Of a stretch of DNA of 64,000 nt, positions 29,369 through 39,218 are shown in pieces; the first letter of the stretch is position 1, and the number at the start of each line of letters is the position of its first letter. The stretch spans positions 372,001 to 436,000 of the forward strand of contig JAMXDE010000031.1 of assembly GCA_026770025.1 (NCBI GenBank), written 5' to 3'. Under the pieces are notes generated by a model. It saw only the letters and a program-made list of their open reading frames with translations. It did no database searches and was not told where the DNA came from. Position numbers and translations under genes: made by a program. The DNA is from Craspedostauros australis. Taxonomy: Eukaryota; Bacillariophyta; Bacillariophyceae; Mastogloiales; Achnanthaceae.

Positions 29369-32300
29369 ATGGCAGCTGTGAACAACAACAACACCCTTGA
29401 CATGATCCAGGCTATCGACAACGAGTTTGCTGATGCTCATGCCACCAACAACATCGATGCCCCACGCCTTCTCCATGACGGTATCAGTGACCATGATCAC
29501 GATCCCAACAACCATGTTCATGTTGCCTCCGTCCACAGCGATGACGAAGGTGGTGTTGTGGATCCACCACCCCCTACGCTTGTCGGTGCGTTTGGTGTTC
29601 GACCTTCTACAAGGCATGGTTGCACCCATCGGGTCATCCTTCCTCCGCCAAAGGACAACAGCAGGGGTTCCATGGAGTGGCATGTACTTTGTCCAGCCAC
29701 TCTTGGAACCACTGTCACCGTCAGCGGCGCCCATAGTTTGGCCTTGGCTCAGCTTCGAATGGAAGTCCAGAGCACTCGTCAATGTGTGCTCCGACTGTTT
29801 CCAAAGCCTCCTCCAGGAATGGGCCCCTTTGTGCCCACCCCACACGACCTCATGCGCTACGTGCTGGGACCTTCGTCTTCCATCTTCGTTGATGCATTTG
29901 GACCAGGGGGGCTGGGAATCCCCTATGGCAGCTATGCAAGCTTTCTGTACGTATTCTTGGCTCAGATGACATTGGGGTGCACCACCAAACGCCTCTATGA
30001 CTCTGATGTCGTCGACAAGCTGGATGCATTTCCATCCAAAGAATCGTACATTGCCACCTGGAGCAAAATCAGGGACAACGGGGACACTGCATCATCAGGA
30101 GGCCATCGGTTCCTTTGGGCAGAGCTGGAAAAGGTATTCAACCTATGCCTTCCAAAGATCTGTCTGAATCATGGCAATGGTCGTCGCATCGTCACTCTCG
30201 ATGATGACAAGGTCCATTGCCGGAGTCATGCTGACAGAAGTTGTTTGCTTCTCATGCGACATAATCATGCAAACCGCGATGGGTAAGTCTATCTCGTGCG
30301 CTTGTGTTGGCAATGATTGTTCCACTTTTCTGACACCATCTCATTCTATTCTCCTTCCTCTCTCCTCGTTCACTTCTTCCATTTGTCAGCATACGATTGA
30401 ATACCCTTGTGCAGAGTGCATCAGGTCTTGTTGTTGGCCTTGCTGCATCTCGTGACGAGCCTCATGAAGACAGCATGGCCCTCCTCTCCCAAATGGCAAA
30501 AACCAATGGGAGCCTCCGCAATGTCACGCTCATGGCAGACCGCGGCTACAACACTGAACTAAATTCGCGCGATCTCATCAGCAAGGACGCAGACCTTGAA
30601 GGAACGCACAAGCGTCACGCTCACCTGCCATTTACCTTCGGTGGCTGGACCGCACCAGGAAATCCACAGATGGACGTTGGAAAGCACGGCCCGCGCAAGC
30701 TTCAGATAGCAGTAACAAACAGCATGGGCAACAAACTATTCACTTGCTATTCATACCGCCACAACCTGAACAATGTGATGGCTGTTGGCACAAACGCTGC
30801 TTCATTCGAGTGGGACCTCAATCTGGAGAATCCTCGCGACCAACGAATGTACACTGACATGGTCAACAGGAAAGATGGGAACAATCGTCAGTCCGAGCTG
30901 TACCCACACTTCTTCCAACACTGCGTATCCGATTCTACCCTATCGCCTGCTGTGAGGGAAGCAAGGATGCTTGGCAACGACGAAACAAACCAGCACAACA
31001 AAACAGCCATCGACAATGCAGCTGCAGCCTGGGTGGCACAGATTTGGGATCTCCAGGTCGAGGGGCTCACATGCGAGCAGGGTGACCATCTATGGTTCAT
31101 GCAGAGGAGGTTTGCTTTCACAAGCACATCCACGTATACTATGATCAAGGCCGTGCTTGACAGCGGCGAGTGGTCGAACTCCGACAATTCTGCCGTATTC
31201 AACAAAGCCGCTTGGGAACACGTTGGCACCTACTTGGGGTTTGATGTTGCTGGAAAAGCCCAGACATACGCCAAGGACTTGAGCATCGAAAGGACAAGGC
31301 TGAAGGCATTTACCACATACCAACAGCTGACGAATCCAAGCCACGATTCAACTGAGTTGGAAGCTCGGCTCGAAACTGGTGACAACAACACCAACATCAT
31401 GTCGGACTCCAATCTAGCTGCCCTTATGCAGCGCTTCTACATGAGCAAAGTCCGTCGCAGTCGAAGAACCAACTATGCTATGCTGCATCGAATTCTGGCA
31501 CAGCACGATAAAGTCCGGCGGCGCTTTGTTGCTCTCGCTGATGCATCTCTGAAGAAGCAAGTGAAGGAACGACTACCAAAGGCCAACTTGTCCCATGATA
31601 CAAGGACCACTCTGCTTGATAGAATGGTGGCATTGACCCTCAATGATATAGCAAGGAAGATGGAGATGTCATCTGCTGATGAGGAAGATAATGATACACC
31701 ATGGATGGCATCATTGAAGCATAGGCTTACCACGACAATGCTACAGTCGTGGTTCATGAAAGGATTGAAGGGGAAGGCCGCAAAGAATGCAAAGTTGGGC
31801 CATACATGTGAGATCCCACTGATGAAGAAGGCCATGGAGTGTATCGGAGTGGGAAGCTCTGGAAATCGTATCAAAGCAGGGTACCGTGCTGGTCTCGTCG
31901 CAAAGAAAGCTGTTCCCTACGCTCGAGCATCCGTTGATTTTCTGGCGATTGTAGGAGACCCTGACAACGACAACACCGACGAAGTCTTCGTCGTCGAGAT
32001 GAAGACTCGAGCGACAACCAACACAGAGGAGTTGGAGAAGACACATCTTCGCGAAGAAAGCAGGACCGCCAGGATTGACGAGGATGCTCATGTGTTCCGA
32101 AACGTGCAGGACAATGTGTGGCGCGCGCAATTTCGGCAGGAGTGGGAAATGGTGCAACTGCTGCATCATTCATTTGTCTTTGGCGTGCCAGGCGCGATGA
32201 TTGTCATTGGTAAGTTGTTTCCTGAGGCTGGCACGTATGTGTCGCTGACAGCACGCATTGCAAAACGACAGGCCCAACATGATGTGATCACTAACGTTTC

Positions 32301-33752
32301 TGTTCCTTCATTGCTGCTGTCACCACCATTTGTGCACTCGTTCTGTTGGTAGGTGATTCAACTGGAAACATTCTAAGATCCATGTCCACAAGGTTCTCAG
32401 CTTCATTGATGTTGTCTTATGGAATGGTTCTTGACGACCTGTATCGCTTGACTTTGGATTTCGCGTACACCAACATTGATACCGATCCAATTTCAACATC
32501 GTCTGGAGCCATGCTTGAGAAGTATCTACTTTCGAAGAGATCGGGCGGAAAACAGTCTTCGGGTGGTCACCACATCGCAGCACTGACGAAGGATGATGTG
32601 TTCCATCAGTTGTTGATCTGGAAGGCATGCCAACAACTGCCTATCCCAGTTCCAAGAGTGCATACGTTCGTCCCTGCGGTAATATCGCGATGGAACGCCT
32701 TCAAAGGGGGATCGGATGTTATAACGCGAATGATCCGACAGCATGAAATGCTTCCTCCCTTCCCAACATTCCAATGCAAAGCAGTGGTGCGAATTCTGGA
32801 AGTTGTGATGTTGTTCATGCACAAACTCATGCATTACTGTTGCACACCTGACATTCATACAAACACAGATCTGGACAGAACACCAACTATTCACCACTAC
32901 AGGAAGATGCTGAACAAGCGCCAATCGGTCGCTCAGTCCTTGGAGATCCTAAGGGATGTGATGGGTGACATCGTGATGGAGGAAACGGGGAAGACCACGG
33001 ACAAGGCATTGAGCAGACAGCGGAGAAAGGCGTTGGCAGCACCAGCAAAGCCAAAAAGTACCGCCGATCCACTCATTGTGGCCGATGGAAGGCGCACGAA
33101 CAACCAAGAGGTGAAGAAGCACAAGGACGTGCGGAAACTTCTTGCCAGTGTGGAACAGACCCCATCAGCGGCAGCAGATGCGCTCGACGATAGGCTGCGG
33201 TCAGGCAATCATGAACCGATCCATTGCCTCAATCTGAGGCAACCATGTGTGGTTTGTGGAGTTTTTACTCGCTGGTTATGCATGCGCTGCCATCTCTTTG
33301 CCTGTGTCGCACCTACAGCCAATCATGTAAGATGGGAGAAGGAGTGCGTCATCCATCACACGGCAACGATGAGGAACATCGTCATCAACAAAGAAGTAGC
33401 AGTGGCATCCAACACATGCTACCGGATGCTGCACAGCAAAGACCGTTCGTGGGTGCCAAAAACGGAGGAAACGTATGTGCAATGGAACAAGAAGAACAAT
33501 CTGAAGAAGAAGCAGAAGGAGGGGGCTGATTCACAACAGGCAGAAGCAGTAGCCCCGCCACAACCAACAGAAAACGCCATGCCAACACCTCCAAGACGAA
33601 GTCCAAGAAGAACTACGACGCACCGGAAGGAGGGGAAGAAACGACGTCGATCGCCGACACCTTCTCCCGAATGGGTAAGTCGAGGACGAACACGCGCCGC
33701 GTGCAAAGCAAAGGACTGTGAGGAGGGCCATGGCCAAAGAGCAAAGTTATGA
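29369..33752 (+). CDS. E3 transposase: DDE-like region fused to YqaJ-like PD-(D/E)XK nuclease and Cys cluster
   Basis: Three exons, 29369-30282, 30390-32209 and 32353-33752, joined by GT-AG introns of 107 and 143 nt (both donors GTAAGT or GTAAGTTG), give about 1377 aa. The ATG in AACCATGGC at 29369 is preferred over earlier in-frame codons. The first 480 residues look like a diverged DDE transposase: candidate acidic residues in VTLDDDK (about 277) and LMADRGY (about 353), then GTHKRHAHLPF. Residues about 795-900 match the YqaJ/lambda-exonuclease form of PD-(D/E)XK: an early Glu in HTCEIPL, Asp in ASVDFLAIV (about 818), E-x-K in VVEMKTR (about 839), then WEMVQLLHHSF. A cysteine cluster CVVCG...WLCMRC (about 1209) resembles the C-terminal zinc domain of piggyBac transposases. 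The tail is basic, with KKRRRSP. A further GTAAGT at 33674 with an AG at about 33774 could shorten the C-terminus. Domain calls are by eye. Confidence 0.7.
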
Positions 33753-34084
33753 AGCAAGCCACCACTAACACACAGGTGGATAGGTGAGATGGAAGGATGC
33801 AAAGAACCTGCTGCTGAGATACGATACAACAGTCTGCGCGAAGGAGCATGTATAACATAGTAGACATTGCCACCAAGCACAAGCATGGAACCCACATGAG
33901 CACAATGTCGATGAGGTGCGACTGGAATGAAATGATGCCGCAAGAGAACACCATTGCAGGGGAGAAGGGAGGAGGAAGGTCTAGGTATTGGGAGAGGCAT
34001 GTCGTATGGGCGGACGAGAGCTCTGAAATGCGATCGGAAAATACGCCAAGCGGTCGAAGAAGTCAGGGCTGTTTTATTGTCGTG

Positions 34085-34199
34085 TTAAATCTCCACACAA
34101 AATCAGAATTTGCGTCAGGATGCAACAATTCCAGAAAAGGGCCAAAACTTGCATCCTGACGCAAATTGTTTCCATTATCGCGGCGAAAATTCTCCGTGG
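34085..34199 (-). repeat. E3 right TIR with two subterminal palindromes
   Basis: Inverted partner of the left end; 16-bp palindromic words at 34110-34125 and 34149-34164, tip CCGTGG before ATAT. Confidence 0.8.
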
Positions 34200-34203
34200 A
34201 TAT

Positions 34204-34920
34204 AATGGTATCAATTGAAAGCCAAGAGTGAGATCTATCTGATGATGTTGTCAAACTTGCTGTGTGTTGATCGCTTGGATTCCATTTTATTGCTTGTGTT
34301 GACCCCATTTTGGAGGTTTTCCCCAAACCGACCGCGAAAAAAACGGTGGAAAACGCAGGGGCTACACAGGGGCTACACGTACAATTCTACTGGGCCCTGG
34401 TACAAAATAATTTTCGGAACCCGTTCAAAACAGGCGCGCAAGCCTCTTCCATCCCCGGTTGGCACTTTGTTTCGTCTGTTGGACCTGTTCGTGGCATCGA
34501 TGGAATCGCGAGTCTCTTCCGGTTGCGGTGGTGTGGTGGTTGCCTGCTGTGTGTTGTTCGTCGGCCCCTTGTGTGCCGTTGAAGTTGGTGCTCTCGGCTC
34601 GTGATTCGAAATTTGTCGTGTCGGCAACTTCAAACACACCAACACCTGTATTTGAATCCAATGTTCACATGCAGCAATGAACATGAGGCCATTCCAAGAT
34701 GTTGCCACCATCTATCAATGATCGTTGCTGGCGACAATGGTTTCAGAGCAGTGCAACGGATCCATAACAGTCGGCGATCGCTCGATTTGTTGGGGCGTGA
34801 CGCTGTATCACTTCTTGTACATCAACATGCACACAACATTTGATTGAGACATCAACACTTTCATCGCACACATTCTGATCATCCCCCTCCCAACATCTCC
34901 GCAACACGAACAACATCAAC
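34204..34920. other. E0 interior upstream of its transposase
   Basis: About 720 bp of original E0 sequence after the nest. It holds two GGGGCTACAC words near 34360-34380 and presumably the transposase promoter. No other gene is seen. Confidence 0.5.
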
Positions 34921-37558
34921 ATGAGGATCACTCTCGGAGCCAAGGTCACTTGCAGATGTGGGCCTCATCGGTCCAACGCACCTCACAAAAAGCATGGCTA
35001 CATCGTGGGACGCACGATCAAGGTTCTTCCCAAACACAACTGGATCGTCCATTGGGAATCCTTGGGTGTCGTATGCCAACACAGTTCCCAAACTCTCATT
35101 CGCCTGGAAGGCGATGAAAGTCCACTTCCCAACACCAAGGTCAAAGAATACATTCAAACAATCTTCGTTGGAAAAGGAGTTGCGGCGTTGGATGCTTTTG
35201 CGAAGAGCCACAGATTCCTCCCACCACCAGAGGCGATCACTGGACCGGCGGATGCACCTGCAGTCAGCCAAGACTTGGGTGTTGGGACGAACTCTCCATC
35301 CAGCAACATTCTCCCGAGCAACGATCCGGCTGCAACTTCTCTACCACTGAACTCTCCTCCCATCAACATTCACCTGACCAACGTTTCGGCCGCAACTTCC
35401 CAACCAACAAACTCTTCACACACGCCCCCAACCAACAAAGTCAGTATTGACGGCGGATCCGAAGAGCCAGAGGATGACACATCTATGGATTGCAACATTG
35501 ACAACAACTTTGACAACGACGTGTTGAATTATGCAATTGAGATGGAGGAACAAATCTTCCACTATGAACTACATCACGCAGAGAAGGCCACACTGATCTC
35601 CAACAACACCTCCATCAGCATGGGATCTCGAGCCGATGTAATGACGTGGAAGGTTGTACCAGATGACCACATTGGCAGTCCCAAAGATGGATCTTCACGG
35701 GAGTGGGTGGGGGTTGCAAACTTTGACTTCGCCAACCTAACTGTCGCGGGCAGGGGCAGGGACAGCAGGTACCAACGTATCAACATGCTGCATCTCCTAC
35801 AGCACATGTGGCCTGGCGACTGGAAGGCCCAGGTTGACAAGCTCAATCAAAGGATCATCACAAGGCAACTTCCCACAAGAATATCGGAGGATCAGATTGA
35901 CAATCACCTCATATCTCATCACGAGTTTTGGGTGTTCTTTGGATTGCTCCTTCTGGGCACTATCGAAGGCACATCCTGCCTGTGGGGCGACAGAGTCACT
36001 GAAGGATTCAAACAGCCAATGGACGTCACCGACCACATGAAGAATTATCGGTTTCGTGCCATCCGAGAATCACTGATCCCACACATCTTCGCAGATGCAT
36101 CCAAGCAATTCTCGGATCCATGGTGGCAAATTCAACCAGGTGTGGATGCTTTCAACGCGAAGCGGGCGAAGATCATGTGCGCGAGCACACTGAAGGTGAT
36201 GGATGAATCCATGAGTGCCTTCAAGACACGAACAACCAAGAATGGGAACCTTCCTCACCTATCCTTCGTCCGCCGCAAACCTGAGCCGCTGGGCATGGAA
36301 TTCAAGACCGTTGCTGATGGAGAGACAGGGATCATGCTGTTCTTGGAGATCCAACGGGGCAAGGAGGGAATGGAGGGTGTGGCCTTCCTTGACAGGGTGA
36401 AGGGCAAGAACGCTGCATGCACCCTTTGCATGGCAGCAGCAACCAACATCTGCACCGATCCTTCGAAGTCTCCGGATGATCCACAGTTCAACCAGGGCAA
36501 GCATCTTCCTGGGAGACTCGTGGTTTGCGTCTGTGGAGGCCACCAAGGCGCTTGAAACAGAGCTGGGTGCGAAGTTCATCGGCATCGTGAAGACGGCTCA
36601 TCGGTTGTACCCCAAAGTCTTCCTGGAGACCACAATGAAGGTGTGGCCATCCGGAAGCCAGCTGCAGATGGAAAGCGAGTGCGGCGGCCACAAGTACTAT
36701 GCGCTGGGGTACAAGTACTGCAAGGCTAAGGTACTCTGCTTCGTCTTTTCCGCGGGAGCTGGGCATGCAGGCTGCGGGGCGCCGTATTTGTCGAAGTGGA
36801 TCTCGGACGATGGGTGCCCCATGACAAAGAAAGTGGATCGGCCGAGTGTTGCTTCGAAGTACTTTGAAAGCTGCAACAAGGTCGACGTCCACAACCAGGC
36901 TCGACAGGACATCCTCGGTCTGGAGAGAACTTGGCCCACACGCGATGGATACTTCAGGCTTGTCACGACTCTCTTTGGGATAACCGTTGTGGATGCATGG
37001 AGGGCATACCGATGCCACTTGGCGGGCAAGCACCGACACAAGAATGTGCCTCTCATGGATTTTGTGAACATGATGGTCAAAGACATGCTCCACAACAACG
37101 AAGCCCCTGATCCACCAAGCTCATTTGCCAGGATGAGAAGCGACCAGCCATCGGAAGTGCGATGTGATGGCAATGGTGGCTCCTTGTCTTCGTTGACAAC
37201 CGACAGTCCGGCCCATGCGACGACACAGGTGGCTGAGTGGCCCCGAGCAGACTTGATCAATGGCCACCACTTGGTAAAGCACCCAGGTAGAGTCCGGAAC
37301 GGGAAGATTGACCATACGAAGAAGGGGATCACCAGGTTCATGACGAGAGGGAAACGGGGCAGATGCTGTGTGCGCACGAACTCGTCAAGGTACCATTGCC
37401 TGAACTGTCGAACAGGGTCTCCAGGCCAAACTGTTTGGTGCTGCGAAATGAAGGAGTACGACGGAATATTTCGACGATGTTTCGAAATCCATGCAGAGAA
37501 ACACGCAGGTTCAAGGCCGCGTAGTTCCACACACCCAGACACCATGACAGATAGTTAA
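34921..37558 (+). pseudogene. E0 piggyBac-type transposase, frameshifted
   Basis: Two overlapping frames form one piggyBac (DDE_Tnp_1_7) transposase of about 870 residues. Frame one (34921-36555, 544 aa) has an N-terminal small domain with KHGYIVGRTIKVLPKHNW (chromo/Tudor-like appearance), an acidic low-complexity linker, then the transposase start with FWVFFGLLLLGTIEGT and the first catalytic Asp in KVMDESM (about 426). Frame two (from about 36490) continues with LGDSWFASVEATK (second Asp), KFIGIVKTAHRLYP and CNKVDVHNQARQ (third Asp), and ends with a short Cys cluster (YHCLNC...WCCEM). The change of frame lies near 36480-36515. No GT-AG intron of the size used here fits, so a single-base indel is likely, either a real lesion or an assembly error. 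The catalytic residues themselves are kept. Confidence 0.8.
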
Positions 37559-37982
37559 AGATAGATGAGTGAAGAAGTCTGTGTCACAACTCTTTCTATG
37601 TTCAATGGATCGTAAGCGAAAGCCAATGCAATGCAGGACAGGAAGTGAAACGCCGCAGGGGGAGGGATGATCGGCAGGAAGAAGCGATGCCACCGGTTTT
37701 CAGTGACCGGACCCGACGATATTGGATGTGGCAGAACTCAACGAGGAGAAGAGATGTGAACACCAAACTTCGGGGAGGGATGCAACAGATGCAGGACAGA
37801 TAGCTGGTAAAGTTTGGTGTTGGTAGGATTGAGTGATGTTAATCCGGAGCAAAAGAGTGCAGATGTTGGTGTTTTTTGCAAGTTGGTGTTGTTTCTCTCG
37901 TAGCGGCTCCGTAGAGTTGTACCAGGATTCGACTACTTCGACCCTGTAGCCCCTTGTGGGCGACACAAAAAGCGGATAGGCA
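37559..37982. other. E0 3' end and right TIR
   Basis: About 420 bp of E0 after its transposase. One inverted GGGGCTACA lies near 37945-37953 and the 16-bp TIR occupies 37967-37982. CTTG follows. Confidence 0.65.
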
Positions 37983-37986
37983 CTTG

Positions 37987-38363
37987 GTGTGTTGTTTGGG
38001 TGTGTGGATGGGAAACACAGTGGCTGGCGCCATTTGTGTTTGTTCGACTCATTCGAATACAGAAAAAGAAGGAACACAAAGACTGGACCAAGCGGAAGTT
38101 TCCACGGTGATGATTGGCATCATTTCCAGAAAATTCTTCCTCTGCCAACAACCACAGTGCGTGTGTGTCTGGGCAAACTCAATGACCCGCAAAGTCGTCG
38201 GCATCAGGCAGAAGAGGACAAACGACAGATCTCTTGATCGCATTCTGTTCGCACGCACATACGAGCAACGTCGAATAGATTGGTGTTGGTACGTACATTA
38301 CCACGGATTTCATTCAAGTACAAGCATAGTACGCATTGCATCCGTCCAATCTCACGTTCGAAC
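37987..38363. other. Upstream region of the esterase gene
   Basis: About 380 bp between the transposon nest and the esterase ATG. No gene is seen; presumably the promoter and 5' leader. Confidence 0.5.
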
Positions 38364-39218
38364 ATGACATTCTCCAAGATCCTGCTGCTCGGCGACTCTC
38401 TGACGCAAACTGCGATGGGAGGATGGGGCGGCGGACTGGCGCACATCTACCAACGACGAGCGGACGTGCTGAACCGCGGTATGAGCGGATACAACACGCG
38501 CTGGTTCCTACGCTATGCCAACGACACGGGCGTTCTGGGCGACGGGGTGCTGGACGAAAGCGTCATGCTCGTCACCATCTTCTTCGGTGCCAACGACGCC
38601 TCGTTGCTACAACATAATCCGCATGCGCATGTGCCTCTGGAGGAGTACAAGGCCAATCTCGAGACCATCCTGAAGCTTTCACACGCGAGCTATCCGAATG
38701 CCAAGATCCTGGTCATTACGCCGCCGCCAGTGTATCATCCGCAGCGATTGGAGTTTCAAAAGCAGCGCTACAAGGAGAAGGCCACGGGGGTGCTGGAACG
38801 CACCTTGGAGAACACCGGCCTGTACGCAGCAGCCGCAAAGGAAGTGCTGTCCAAGTTCCAAGCAGACAACAAGGATGCCACGATCGCCAAGGATGTTTGC
38901 TGCTTGGATTTGTACCAGGCCATGCTCGATGCTGGCAAGTCCGAGGGGAATGGCGCCAAGAAGGAGGATCACGGCAAGTTCTTCTACGATGGATTGCACT
39001 TCAGTGCCACTGGCCATGACTTCGTGCTGGAGCAGCTGCAGGCCACCATCACGCAGCGCTTCCCAGGCATCGCCGTGACTCCGTGTCAGATCACGAAGCA
39101 ATGGAACAACTCGGGGTCCAAGTGTTCGGTCCTGCAGCAAGGGCCGTACCATGATGTCATCCAGCATGATGATTGGGAGACGGCGTTCGGAGAGTACAAG
39201 AAGAGGAGGCTTGCTTGA
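38364..39218 (+). CDS. IAH1: Isoamyl acetate-hydrolysing esterase 1-like GDSL/SGNH hydrolase
   Basis: A 284-aa SGNH hydrolase. Block I is LLLGDSLTQ with the catalytic Ser12. The block II Gly lies in LNRGMSGYNT, the block III motif is FFGANDAS (Asn77), and block V is DGLHFSATGH with Asp209 and His212, so the catalytic set is complete. Length and motif spacing match the IAH1 family, which hydrolyses short-chain acetate esters; the true substrate here is unknown. There is no signal peptide, so it is probably cytosolic. The ATG at 38364 (AACATGAC) sits immediately before the GDSL block as in yeast and animal homologues. Single exon. Its upstream neighbour is the right end of the transposon nest. 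Confidence 0.88.
   Translation: MTFSKILLLGDSLTQTAMGGWGGGLAHIYQRRADVLNRGMSGYNTRWFLRYANDTGVLGDGVLDESVMLVTIFFGANDASLLQHNPHAHVPLEEYKANLETILKLSHASYPNAKILVITPPPVYHPQRLEFQKQRYKEKATGVLERTLENTGLYAAAAKEVLSKFQADNKDATIAKDVCCLDLYQAMLDAGKSEGNGAKKEDHGKFFYDGLHFSATGHDFVLEQLQATITQRFPGIAVTPCQITKQWNNSGSKCSVLQQGPYHDVIQHDDWETAFGEYKKRRLA

Larger units (their letters stand above)
28948..34199 (+). mobile_element. E3: 5.25-kb autonomous-looking TIR element with DDE + nuclease gene
   Basis: The ends (about 28948-29072 and 34085-34199) are inverted, starting CCACGGAGAATTTT and closing with GTGGAGATTTAA, and ATAT flanks both sides. Each end carries palindromic subterminal repeats of TTGCGTCAGGATGCAA: at 28964, 28993 (inverted) and 29032 on the left, and 34110 and 34149 (inverted) on the right. 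The single gene inside is open across three exons. Intact ends and gene suggest it may still be mobile. A 4-bp palindromic target and the protein's general plan point loosely to the piggyBac side of DDE elements, but I cannot place it in a named superfamily. Confidence 0.8.
5519..37982. mobile_element. E0: piggyBac-like element hosting a 28.6-kb nest of other transposons
   Basis: The left end reads TGCCTATCCGCTTTTT at 5519 and the right end is its exact inverse, ending at 37982. Both are flanked directly by CTTG (5515-5518 and 37983-37986), a 4-bp duplication. Inside both ends lies the subterminal word GGGGCTACA: twice on the left at about 5556-5580, twice after the nest at about 34360-34380, and once inverted on the right near 37945-37953. 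The nested block 5636-34203 is foreign, leaving an original element of about 3.9 kb that carries the transposase gene at 34921-37558. PiggyBac elements normally duplicate TTAA, so CTTG is unusual. A reading with TIR starting TCCGC and a TA duplication is also possible but leaves the matching outer GTGCC unexplained. Confidence 0.7.

Noticed and set aside
5633-34202. TA-only target duplications (Tc1/mariner-like) for E1-E4
   Set aside because: TA fits, but ATAT is identical at all five borders, so the longer 4-bp duplication is the better reading. TA is not excluded.
36420-36500. Intron in the piggyBac transposase to explain the frame change
   Set aside because: The only GT...AG pairs that fit the frame are about 20 nt apart, far shorter than the 107-323 nt introns in this window.
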